Below are positions 33,314 to 41,065 of a DNA stretch of 49,002 nt, one piece after another. The first letter of the stretch is position 1. Each line of letters starts with the position of its first letter. The translations under genes were made by a program, and so were the position numbers. Under the pieces are notes generated by a model that ran no database searches, had not been told where the DNA came from, and saw only the letters and a list, made by a program, of their open reading frames with translations. The DNA is from Thioalkalivibrio sp. (GTDB lineage: Bacteria; Pseudomonadota; Gammaproteobacteria; Ectothiorhodospirales; Ectothiorhodospiraceae). Location of the stretch: contig JAGTVE010000012.1 of NCBI GenBank assembly GCA_018224485.1, positions 1 through 49,002 on the forward strand, written 5' to 3'.

Positions 33314-34088
33314 TCGCAGGCGCCAGCAGCGCACCGCCCTGCTGCAGAAGGCACGCCCGGTGCTGGGAGCGGGTGTTCGCGTTGCCGCCGGGATGGCACT
33401 GGCCGGGGCGGTGGTGCTGGCCGCGGGCCTGGTCGCGCGCATGGATCTCGACACCCTGCTGCGAATCGAGCGGGTGGAGTTGACCGAGGACCTCCGTCAG
33501 CTGCGCCTGGAAGACGTCGAGTCGGTGCTGGCCGGTCACGGGCGCGGGTTCTTCGTGATGGACCTCGACCGGGTGCGCGAGGAACTGGAGGCGATGCCCT
33601 GGGTGGAGTCGGCCCGGCTGCGCAGGCGCTGGCCGGAGACCCTCGAGGTCGCGATCACCGAGCCGGTGCCGGTCGCGCGCTGGGGCGGGGACCATCTTCT
33701 GGACCGCCAGGGCGGGGTCTTCGGCCCAGTGGACCTCGGGGACTGGGAGTTCCTGCCCGCGCTGGAGGGCGCGGCGGGCCGCCAGCTCGAGCTGATGCAG
33801 CGCTACCTGGAGGTGTCGGCACGACTCGCCGACATCGGTCTGGCCGTCTCCGGTGTCAGCGAGAGTGCCCGCAGGGCCTGGACGATACGACTGGAGAACG
33901 GCGGAGAGATCCTGATGGGCCGCGACAGCGATCTGTCCCGGCTGGAACAGCTGGTGCCGCTGATGCCGGTACTGCGCGAGCGGTCCCCCGAGCCCCTGGC
34001 GCGCGTGGACCTGCGCTATGCCCGGGGCGCCGCGGTGGCCTGGCAGACGGCCTCCGCCGGCCAAGACCCGGAGGCAACCACGCGATGA
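33300..34088 (+). CDS. ftsQ: FtsQ, bitopic divisome protein with POTRA domain
   Basis: FtsQ connects early and late divisome proteins through FtsB/FtsL. The 262-residue product has a basic cytoplasmic N-terminus (NRRRQQR), a membrane helix (about residues 28-46) and a POTRA domain (about 50-125, RIERVELTEDLRQLRLEDVE, PWVESARLRRRWPETLEVAI, EPVPVARW), then the beta domain. Overlaps with ddlB and ftsA fit the usual order. Confidence 0.95.
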   Translation: MATRNRRRQQRTALLQKARPVLGAGVRVAAGMALAGAVVLAAGLVARMDLDTLLRIERVELTEDLRQLRLEDVESVLAGHGRGFFVMDLDRVREELEAMPWVESARLRRRWPETLEVAITEPVPVARWGGDHLLDRQGGVFGPVDLGDWEFLPALEGAAGRQLELMQRYLEVSARLADIGLAVSGVSESARRAWTIRLENGGEILMGRDSDLSRLEQLVPLMPVLRERSPEPLARVDLRYARGAAVAWQTASAGQDPEATTR

Positions 34089-35347
34089 AACGGAACACGG
34101 GACGCAACGTGATGGCGAAGAGGGCGGTGGAACAGGGCCTGATCGTGGGCCTGGACATCGGTACGTCGAAGATCGAGGCCGTCGTCGGTGAGGTCAACGA
34201 GGACGGCGTGATCGAGATCATCGGGATCGGATCCTCGCCCTCGCACGGGCTGAAGAAGGGGGTGGTGGTCAACATCGAGTCCACTGTGCAGTCCATTCAG
34301 CGCGCGGTCGAGGAGGCCGAGCTGATGGCCGGCTGCGAGATCCACGCGGTCTACACCGGCATCGCCGGCAGCCACATCAAGAGCTACAACTCCACCGGCG
34401 TGGTCGCGATCCGCGTGCAGGAGGTCAGCATCAGCGACGTCGAGCGCGTGATCGACGCCGCCCGCGCGATCGCGATCCCGGCGGACCAGAAGATCCTGCA
34501 CGTGCTGCCGCAGGAATACATCATCGACGGCCAGGAGGGCATCCGCGACCCGATCGGCATGTCCGGCGTCCGCCTCGAGGCCCGGGTGCACCTGGTCACC
34601 GGGGCAGTCTCCGCCGCCCAGAACATCGTGAAGTGCGTCGAGCGCTGCGGTCTGCGCGTGGACGACATCATCCTCGAACAGCTCGCCTCCAGCTACTCGG
34701 TGCTCACCGAGGACGAAAAGGACCTGGGCATCTGCCTGGTGGACATCGGCGGGGGGACGACCGACATCGCGGTCTTCGCGAACGGCGCGATCGCCCATAG
34801 CGCGGTGATCCCGATCGCCGGCGACCAGGTGACCAACGACATCGCCGTCGCGCTGCGCACCCCGACGCAGTACGCAGAGGAGATCAAGATCAAGTACGCC
34901 TGTGCGCTGCGGCAGCTGGCCGACCCCGGGGAGACCATCGAGGTGCCGGGGGTCGGCGACCGGCCCGCGCGGCGGCTGTCCCGACAGACCCTCGCGTCGG
35001 TCGTCGAGCCGAGGTACGAGGAGCTGCTGCAGCTGGTACAGGCCGAACTGCGGCGTTCGGGATCGGAAGAACTGATTGCCGCCGGCGTGGTGCTGACCGG
35101 CGGTTCCTCGCGCATGGAGGGTGTGGTCGATCTCGCCGAGGAGGTCTTCCACATGCCGGTGCGGCTCGGCATGCCGCACAGCGTCAGCGGACTGATCGAC
35201 GTGGTGCGCAACCCCATCCATTCCACCGGCGTCGGGCTGCTGCTGTATGCCCAGCAGGCGCGGGCGGAACAGGAGGCGCGTCCGGTGGACACCGGTTTCC
35301 AGGGTGTCTGGCGGCGCATGAAGAACTGGTTTTCGGGGCATTTCTGA
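34085..35347 (+). CDS. ftsA: FtsA, actin-like membrane tether of FtsZ
   Basis: FtsA polymerises on the inner membrane, ties FtsZ filaments to it and recruits downstream division proteins. The 420-residue product shows the actin-like motifs LIVGLDIGTSKIEAVVGEV, VDIGGGTTDIAVF, VLTGGSSRMEGV and a C-terminal amphipathic helix GVWRRMKNWFSGHF for membrane attachment. ATG 34085 overlaps the ftsQ stop and is chosen for that reason; ATG 34112 (MAKRAVEQ) would give the more usual N-terminus. Confidence 0.95.
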   Translation: MKRNTGRNVMAKRAVEQGLIVGLDIGTSKIEAVVGEVNEDGVIEIIGIGSSPSHGLKKGVVVNIESTVQSIQRAVEEAELMAGCEIHAVYTGIAGSHIKSYNSTGVVAIRVQEVSISDVERVIDAARAIAIPADQKILHVLPQEYIIDGQEGIRDPIGMSGVRLEARVHLVTGAVSAAQNIVKCVERCGLRVDDIILEQLASSYSVLTEDEKDLGICLVDIGGGTTDIAVFANGAIAHSAVIPIAGDQVTNDIAVALRTPTQYAEEIKIKYACALRQLADPGETIEVPGVGDRPARRLSRQTLASVVEPRYEELLQLVQAELRRSGSEELIAAGVVLTGGSSRMEGVVDLAEEVFHMPVRLGMPHSVSGLIDVVRNPIHSTGVGLLLYAQQARAEQEARPVDTGFQGVWRRMKNWFSGHF

Positions 35348-35387
35348 CCCCTAAAGGGGTGCCGGCGGCCCGCTCGCCGACGGCACC
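35347..35387 (+). promoter_or_regulatory. Two mutually exclusive hairpins in the ftsA-ftsZ gap
   Basis: ACCCC/GGGGT (35347-35351 with 35356-35360, loop TAAA) and GGTGCCG/CGGCACC (35358-35364 with 35381-35387) share the bases 35358-35360, so only one can form at a time. They lie between the ftsA stop and the ftsZ Shine-Dalgarno, in the only real gap inside the dcw cluster. They could modulate ftsZ expression or mRNA processing. Function is inference. Confidence 0.4.
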
Positions 35388-35427
35388 AAGGTGACTCGAC
35401 ATCGACCCCACACAGGAGGGCACAACC

Positions 35428-36591
35428 ATGACATTCGAACTGATGGATACCTTTACGCAGAGCGCCACGATCAAGGTGATCGGAGTGGGCGGGGGCGGCG
35501 GCAACGCCGTGCAGCACATGGTCTATTCGCAGCTGGAGGGCGTGGACTTCATCTGCGCCAACACCGATGCCCAGGCCCTGAAGAGCCTCGGCGCCAAGAC
35601 GCTGCTGCAGCTTGGCGGCGATATCACCAAGGGGCTGGGCGCCGGTGCCGATCCTGCGGTGGGCCGCGAGGCGGCGCTGGAGGATCGCGAACGCATCCAG
35701 GAACTGCTGCAGGGGGCCGACATGGTCTTCATTACCTCAGGCATGGGTGGCGGCACCGGCACCGGCGCGGCCCCGGTGGTCGCGCAGCTCGCCAAGGAGA
35801 TGGGGATCCTGACCGTCGCCGTCGTCACCAAGCCGTTTCCCTTTGAGGGCAAGAAGCGCATGCAGGTGGCGATGTCCGGCATCAAGGCGCTGACCGAGCA
35901 GGTCGATTCGCTGATCACCATCCCGAACGAGAAGCTGCTGACGGTCCTGGGCAAGAACACCAGCCTGCTCGACGCCTTCAAGGCAGCGAACGATGTGCTC
36001 TTCGGTGCCGTGCAGGGAATTGCCGAGCTGATCACCCGCCCGGGCCTGATCAACGTCGACTTTGCCGACGTGCGCAACGTGATGCGCGAGATGGGCATGG
36101 CGATGATGGGCACGGGTTCCGGGGCCGGCGAGGACCGGGCGCGGCAGGCGGCCGAGGCGGCGATCGCGAGCCCGCTGCTGGAGGACATCGACATCTCCGG
36201 GGCGCGCGGCATCCTGGTGAACGTGACCGGTGGCCTGGATGTCGGGATCGGGGAGTTCGAGGAGGTCGGCGAGGCCGTGAAGGCGCTGGCGTCCGAGGAT
36301 GCGACGGTCGTGGTCGGCACGGTGATCGATCCCGAGATGACGGACGAACTGCGGGTGACCCTGGTCGCGACCGGACTGGGCAGTCCTGCCAAGCAGGCCG
36401 CTCCCGAGCGTCCGAGTGTCCGGGTCGTGGATGCCGCGCCCCCGCGCCGTGTCGCCGGCTCCGATCTCGAGGGACTGGAGCGGCCGACCGCGCTGCGCCG
36501 TGGCGAGGGCAACGCCGCGGTGGACTACGCGGGACAGACCGGGATCGACGTGCTCGACATTCCGGCCTTTCTGCGCAAGCAGGCGGACTGA
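35428..36591 (+). CDS. ftsZ: FtsZ, tubulin-like division ring GTPase
   Basis: FtsZ assembles into the Z ring that organises cell division. The 387-residue product shows the GTP-binding GMGGGTGTG (residues 106-113), the early VIGVGGGGGNAVQHM loop, the synergy (T7) loop NVDFADVRNVM and the C-terminal conserved peptide DIPAFLRKQAD that binds FtsA, ZipA and ZapD-type partners. A strong AGGAGGG at about 35414-35420 precedes ATG 35428 by 7 nt, the best ribosome-binding site in the cluster, consistent with the high FtsZ demand. An 80-nt gap separates it from ftsA. Confidence 0.98.
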   Translation: MTFELMDTFTQSATIKVIGVGGGGGNAVQHMVYSQLEGVDFICANTDAQALKSLGAKTLLQLGGDITKGLGAGADPAVGREAALEDRERIQELLQGADMVFITSGMGGGTGTGAAPVVAQLAKEMGILTVAVVTKPFPFEGKKRMQVAMSGIKALTEQVDSLITIPNEKLLTVLGKNTSLLDAFKAANDVLFGAVQGIAELITRPGLINVDFADVRNVMREMGMAMMGTGSGAGEDRARQAAEAAIASPLLEDIDISGARGILVNVTGGLDVGIGEFEEVGEAVKALASEDATVVVGTVIDPEMTDELRVTLVATGLGSPAKQAAPERPSVRVVDAAPPRRVAGSDLEGLERPTALRRGEGNAAVDYAGQTGIDVLDIPAFLRKQAD

Positions 36592-36601
36592 GGCGCAACT
36601 A

Positions 36602-36624
36602 TGCAGGATGAGCGGAATCCTGCA
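36602..36624 (+). terminator. Hairpin after ftsZ overlapping a possible lpxC promoter
   Basis: TGCAGGAT (36602-36609) pairs with ATCCTGCA (36617-36624), 8 bp, loop GAGCGGA. No U-run follows, so termination would be weak; the right arm overlaps the candidate extended -10. It may equally be an operator. Confidence 0.35.
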
Positions 36625-36629
36625 ATAAT
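36621..36629 (+). promoter_or_regulatory. Possible extended -10 promoter for lpxC
   Basis: TGC followed by AATAAT is a TGn extended -10 with five of six consensus bases. No -35 is evident at the normal distance, which extended -10 promoters can tolerate. The transcript would start near 36636 and carry the 10-bp inverted repeat in its leader. Confidence 0.4.
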
Positions 36630-36650
36630 GCTGTCATTGTTGTGCGCAAG

Positions 36651-36680
36651 TCCGGGCCCGTGTTGACTTTCGGGCCCGGA
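36651..36680 (+). repeat. Perfect 10-bp inverted repeat in the lpxC leader
   Basis: TCCGGGCCCG (36651-36660) and CGGGCCCGGA (36671-36680) are exact reverse complements around a 10-nt loop TGTTGACTTT. It ends 31 nt before the lpxC start. As RNA it is a very stable hairpin; as DNA it could be a protein site. No U-run follows. Confidence 0.6.
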
Positions 36681-36711
36681 CCACGACCCCCATCCCTGGA
36701 GTGAGCTTGCG

Positions 36712-37635
36712 TTGATCAGGCAGAGAACGCTCAAGAACAGTATCCGCGCCACGGGTGTCGGCCTGCACACCGGCGAGAAGGTGACACTGACCCTGCGGCC
36801 CGCCGCACCCAACACGGGTGTGGTCTTTCACCGCTCGGATCTCGATCCGGCGGTATCGATCAATGCGGCCGCGGAGAATGTCGGCGATACCCGGCTGTCC
36901 ACCACGCTGGTCCGTGACGGGGTGCGCGTCTCCACCGTCGAACACCTGCTGTCGGCCGTGGCCGGCCTCGGCATCGACAACCTGCACGTGGATGTCAGTG
37001 CGTCCGAGGTCCCGATCATGGATGGCAGCGCGGGGCCGTTCGTGTTCCTGTTGCAGTCGGCAGGGCTGGAGGAGCAGAACGCGGCGAAGAAGTTCATCCG
37101 CATCAAGCGCACGGTGGAGATCCACGACGACGACAAATGGGTGCGCTTCGATCCCTACGAGGGCTTCAAGGTCGGTTTCTGCATCGACTTCGAGCATCCG
37201 ATGTTCACCAGTGGGAGCCAGCGTGCGGAGCTCGACTTCTCCTCCACGTCCTTTGTGCGGGAGGTGTCCCGGGCCCGGACCTTCGGCTTCATGCGGGATA
37301 TCGAGGCCCTGCGTGCCAACCAGCTGGCGCTCGGGGGCAGCCTCGACAACGCGATCGTGCTGGACGATTTCAAGATCCTGAACGAGGACGGCCTGCGTTA
37401 CGAAAACGAACTCGTGAAGCACAAGATCCTCGACGTGGTCGGCGACCTGTACCTGCTCGGACACAGCCTCATCGGCGCGTTCACCGGACACAAGTCGGGT
37501 CATGCGCTGAACAACCAGCTGATCCGACAGCTCAAGCAGGATCAGGAGGCCTGGGAACTGGTCACCTTCGAGGATGCGTCGCAGCCGCTGCCGATCTCCT
37601 TCGGGCAGCTGACCCAGACCCTGGGCGGCGCCTGA
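36712..37635 (+). CDS. lpxC: LpxC, UDP-3-O-acyl-N-acetylglucosamine deacetylase
   Basis: LpxC is the zinc deacetylase that commits to lipid A synthesis. The 307-residue product begins with MIRQRTLKNSIRATGVGLH, which aligns directly with E. coli LpxC, so the start is TTG 36712. Zinc and catalytic residues are visible: H78 (in VEHLLSA), H237 and D241 (in HKILDVVGDLYLLGH), and H264 (in GHKSGH). The C-terminus ends FGQLTQTLGGA and lacks the LAVLA-type tail that marks E. coli LpxC for FtsH. It follows ftsZ, as in Pseudomonas and E. coli. Confidence 0.96.
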   Translation: MIRQRTLKNSIRATGVGLHTGEKVTLTLRPAAPNTGVVFHRSDLDPAVSINAAAENVGDTRLSTTLVRDGVRVSTVEHLLSAVAGLGIDNLHVDVSASEVPIMDGSAGPFVFLLQSAGLEEQNAAKKFIRIKRTVEIHDDDKWVRFDPYEGFKVGFCIDFEHPMFTSGSQRAELDFSSTSFVREVSRARTFGFMRDIEALRANQLALGGSLDNAIVLDDFKILNEDGLRYENELVKHKILDVVGDLYLLGHSLIGAFTGHKSGHALNNQLIRQLKQDQEAWELVTFEDASQPLPISFGQLTQTLGGA

Positions 37636-37678
37636 CCAACCCGGATCGGTCGGGACACGCCCGGCCGCGACCTGCGCG

Positions 37679-38134
37679 TCACCGACTGCCGGAGCCCCGA
37701 CGTGCCAGACGCCTCAGCGCGTCGGCGAGGCGCCGATCGGTGATACCGGACGCAGCAGCCCGCAGGGCCTGGCTCGCCGAGGAGGGCATCGTCCGTTCCG
37801 TTTGCGGTGCCATGGGCGTCGCTGCCGGAACGGGTGCCGAGATGACCACGCGAACCTGTTCGATTGCCGGATACCCGGCTGCGTTCAGCGTCTTTCGCAT
37901 GTCCCGCTGCAGGAAGCGCAACTCGGTTGCGCAGGCCGGGTCGCGGCAGGCGATGACCAGGGTGCCGCCATCCGTGGTCACGTCGATGCGACGCTGCTCC
38001 AGGAGCGGTCCGAGGATGCCCTCGAGGGCTCGGCGGATGCCGGCATCACCGCGCGAGCGCATGCGCCACGCCGGATCGATGTAAGAGGCCAGCGGCCGCG
38101 GCGCCGATCGTTTTCCATCCCCGTTCCGGTTCAT
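37679..38134 (-). CDS. dciA: DciA-family (DUF721) replicative helicase loader
   Basis: DciA proteins load the DnaB replicative helicase in bacteria without DnaC. The product is 151 residues from ATG 38134 with a GGAGG upstream (on the minus strand). The DUF721 core (about residues 30-100, LLEQRRIDVTTDGGTLVIAC to NAAGYPAIEQVRVVIS) is a KH-like fold, followed by a helical tail SASQALRAAASGITDRRLADALRRLARR. A longer frame opens to 38215 but has no family support. It is divergent from secA. The lpxC-dciA-secA neighbourhood is shared with Pseudomonas. Sequence similarity is modest, so context adds weight. Confidence 0.82.
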   Translation of the reverse strand: MNRNGDGKRSAPRPLASYIDPAWRMRSRGDAGIRRALEGILGPLLEQRRIDVTTDGGTLVIACRDPACATELRFLQRDMRKTLNAAGYPAIEQVRVVISAPVPAATPMAPQTERTMPSSASQALRAAASGITDRRLADALRRLARRGSGSR

Positions 38135-38269
38135 CCCGCCTCCGCCGGAGCCAGCATGGCTCGAGTATAACCGGCGAGGCCCGCCGTGGGTGTCCTGGCG
38201 GGCCGGGACGTTCACCGCGGTATGCGGTATCCTACCGGGCTTTCATCGTGTTGTTCTGCACAGGGTCTC
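38135..38269. promoter_or_regulatory. Divergent region between dciA and secA
   Basis: The 135-nt region must drive secA rightward and dciA leftward. It has a tandem GCGGTAT repeat (38217-38230) and TATCCT (38228-38233) as a possible secA -10, with no matching -35. No SecM-like arrest peptide gene is present, unlike in E. coli. Confidence 0.35.
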
Positions 38270-41056
38270 ATGGTCACCAGTCTCGTACGCAAGTTGTTCG
38301 GCAGCCGCAACGATCGCGCGATCAAGCGCTACCAGCGGGTGGTACGCGTGATCAATGCCGTGGGCGAGGAGATCGATCGCCTCTCGGATTCGGAACTTGC
38401 GGGCAAGACGGCCGAGCTGCGCGGCCGGCTGCAGGGCGGCGAGAGCCTGGAGGGCCTGCTGCCCGAGGCCTTCGCGGTATGCCGGGCGATGAGTGCAAGG
38501 ACGCTGGGCATGCGGCACTTCGACGTGCAGCTGATCGGCGGCATGGTGCTTGATGAAGGGCGCATCGCCGAGATGCGCACCGGCGAGGGCAAGACGCTGG
38601 TCGCGACCCTGAACGGCTACCTGAACGCGCTCTCGGGCGATGGTGTGCACCTGGTCACGGTCAACGACTACCTCGCGCGCCGTGACGCCGTCTGGATGGG
38701 CCGGCTGTACCACGCGCTCGGCCTCTCGGTGGGTGTGATCAACAGCTCGGGCGGGCTGGGCGCGGACACCTCCTCCTACCTCTACGATCCGGACTATCAC
38801 CCGGAGGGCGAGGGCCACCCGCGTCTGCGCCCGGCGACCCGGCGCGAGGCCTATGCGGCCGACATCACCTACGGCACCAACAACGAATTCGGCTTCGACT
38901 ATCTGCGCGACAACATGGCCTTCCGCGCAGAGGACCGGGTGCAGCGCAAGCTGAACTACGCGATCGTGGACGAGGTGGACTCGATCCTGATCGACGAGGC
39001 CCGCACGCCGCTGATCATCTCCGGCCCGAGCGGCGACAGTTCGGAGATGTACACGCGCATGAACACCATCGTGCCGCAGCTGACGCAGCAGGAGGACGAG
39101 GAGTCCCCGGGCGACTACTACGTGGACGAGAAGGCCAAGCAGGTCTTTCTGAGTGAAGAGGGACAGGAACGCGTCGAGCAGCTGCTGCACGAGCACCAGC
39201 TCCTCGAGGAGCACCAGACGCTCTACGATGCGGCCAGCATCCCGGTGCTGCATCACCTGAACGCGGCACTTCGGGCCCACGCGCTATTCAAGCGCGACGT
39301 GGCCTACCTGGTGCGGGAAGGCAAGATCCTCATCATCGACGAGTTCACCGGCCGCACCATGCCCGGCCGGCGCTGGTCCGAAGGCCTGCACCAGGCGATC
39401 GAGGCCAAGGAGGGGGTGCCGATCCAGCAGGAAAACCAGACCCTGGCGTCTATCACCTTCCAGAACTACTTCCGTCTCTACGAGAAGCTGGCGGGGATGA
39501 CCGGTACCGCCGACACCGAGGCCTACGAATTCCAGACCATCTATGCCCTCGAGGTGGTGGTGATTCCGGGCAACAGGCCCCTGAACCGCAATGACATGCA
39601 GGATCTGGTCTACCTAACGCAGGACGAGAAGTTCAACGCCATCAGCAAGGAGATCAACTGGTGCGTGGAGCACCAGCAGCCCGTGCTGGTGGGTACGGCC
39701 TCGGTGGAGGCCTCCGAGCGGCTGGCCGGTGCGCTGAAGCGGACCGGTATCCGCTTCGAGGTCTTGAACGCGAAGCAGCACGAGCGCGAGGCCCACATCA
39801 TCGCCCAGGCCGGTCGGCCCGGTGCGGTGACCATCGCGACGAACATGGCCGGCCGTGGCACCGACATCGTGCTGGGCGGTGGCCTGGACGCCGAACTGGA
39901 GGCCCTGGGCGACCATCCGGATGAGGCCGAGGTGGAGCGCGTGAAGGCCGAGTGGCAGCAGCGCCACAACGCGGTGGTCACGGCCGGCGGGCTGCACATC
40001 ATCGGTTCCGAGCGCCACGAATCCCGCCGCATCGACAACCAGCTGCGGGGGCGGTCGGGGCGCCAGGGCGACCCGGGCTCCAGTCGGTTCTTCCTGTCGC
40101 TGGAAGACAACCTGATGCGCATCTTCGCCTCGGAGCGGGTCCGGGGTCTGATGCAGCGGCTGGGCATGGAGCAGGGCGAGGCCATCGAGAATGCATGGGT
40201 GAGCCGTGCGATCGAGAACGCCCAGCGCAAGGTCGAGGCCCACAACTTCGACATCCGCAAGCAGCTGCTCGAGTACGACGACGTCGCCAACGACCAGCGC
40301 CGGGTGATCTATGAGCAGCGTGCGGAACTGCTGACGGCCGAGGACATCTCGGACACCATCGACGCGCTGCTGCTGGACGTGGTGAACGGGGGGGTTAGCC
40401 GCTACATCCCGCCGGGCAGCGTCGAGGACGAATGGGATGTCTCGGGCCTGACCAGCTATCTGGCCTCCGAGTTCGGGCTCGAACTGCCGGTGCAGGACTG
40501 GCTCGACAACGAGAAGGACCTCCACGAGGAGCCCCTGCGCGAGCGGATCGTGGACAAGGCGCGTGCGGTGATCGAGGAAAAGCGGGCCGCGATGGGCGAC
40601 GACCTGATGAAGCGGCTGCAGCGCGACGTGATGCTGCAGGTGCTGGACAGCCAGTGGAAGGAGCACCTGGCGGCGATGGACTACCTGCGTCAGGGCATCG
40701 GCCTGCGCGGCTACGCGCAGCGCAACCCGAAGCAGGAATACAAGCGCGAGGCCTTCGCGATGTTCGAGGCCCTGCTCGAGCGGATCAAGCACGATGTGAT
40801 CAAGATGCTGCTGCGCCTGCAACTGCGCTCCGAGAGTGCGGCGGAGGAGTTCGGCCGCCGCTTCGCGCGCGCGCCAGAGGGCATCCAGTTCAAGCACGAG
40901 GATCCGGGCAGCCCGCTGCGGGATCGGGAGGAACGGGCGGAGGCCCCGGATTCGGCCCAGCCCTTCCGGCGCGAGGGGCCGAAGCTGGGCCGGAACGATC
41001 CCTGCTGGTGCGGTTCCGGCAAGAAATTCAAGCACTGCCACGGCCGCCTGAGCTGA
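38270..41056 (+). CDS. secA: SecA, preprotein translocase ATPase
   Basis: SecA drives Sec-dependent export through SecYEG. The 928-residue product starts at MVTSLVRKLFGSRNDR (ATG 38270; longer upstream frame rejected). Walker A is MRTGEGKT with K108, the same number as in E. coli. Walker B/DEAD-like is IVDEVDSILIDEARTPLIISG. TGTADTEAYEF and TNMAGRGTDIVLGGG follow in the helicase core. The extreme C-terminus has the zinc motif CWCGSGKKFKHCHGR that binds SecB and ribosomes. argJ follows after 9 nt. Confidence 0.97.
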   Translation: MVTSLVRKLFGSRNDRAIKRYQRVVRVINAVGEEIDRLSDSELAGKTAELRGRLQGGESLEGLLPEAFAVCRAMSARTLGMRHFDVQLIGGMVLDEGRIAEMRTGEGKTLVATLNGYLNALSGDGVHLVTVNDYLARRDAVWMGRLYHALGLSVGVINSSGGLGADTSSYLYDPDYHPEGEGHPRLRPATRREAYAADITYGTNNEFGFDYLRDNMAFRAEDRVQRKLNYAIVDEVDSILIDEARTPLIISGPSGDSSEMYTRMNTIVPQLTQQEDEESPGDYYVDEKAKQVFLSEEGQERVEQLLHEHQLLEEHQTLYDAASIPVLHHLNAALRAHALFKRDVAYLVREGKILIIDEFTGRTMPGRRWSEGLHQAIEAKEGVPIQQENQTLASITFQNYFRLYEKLAGMTGTADTEAYEFQTIYALEVVVIPGNRPLNRNDMQDLVYLTQDEKFNAISKEINWCVEHQQPVLVGTASVEASERLAGALKRTGIRFEVLNAKQHEREAHIIAQAGRPGAVTIATNMAGRGTDIVLGGGLDAELEALGDHPDEAEVERVKAEWQQRHNAVVTAGGLHIIGSERHESRRIDNQLRGRSGRQGDPGSSRFFLSLEDNLMRIFASERVRGLMQRLGMEQGEAIENAWVSRAIENAQRKVEAHNFDIRKQLLEYDDVANDQRRVIYEQRAELLTAEDISDTIDALLLDVVNGGVSRYIPPGSVEDEWDVSGLTSYLASEFGLELPVQDWLDNEKDLHEEPLRERIVDKARAVIEEKRAAMGDDLMKRLQRDVMLQVLDSQWKEHLAAMDYLRQGIGLRGYAQRNPKQEYKREAFAMFEALLERIKHDVIKMLLRLQLRSESAAEEFGRRFARAPEGIQFKHEDPGSPLRDREERAEAPDSAQPFRREGPKLGRNDPCWCGSGKKFKHCHGRLS

Positions 41057-41065
41057 GTCCGCGCC

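Noticed and set aside
38135..38215. Extended N-terminus of DciA from 38215
   Set aside because: The extra 27 residues are Gly/Ser-rich and unlike the family. ATG 38134 with GGAGG upstream is preferred.
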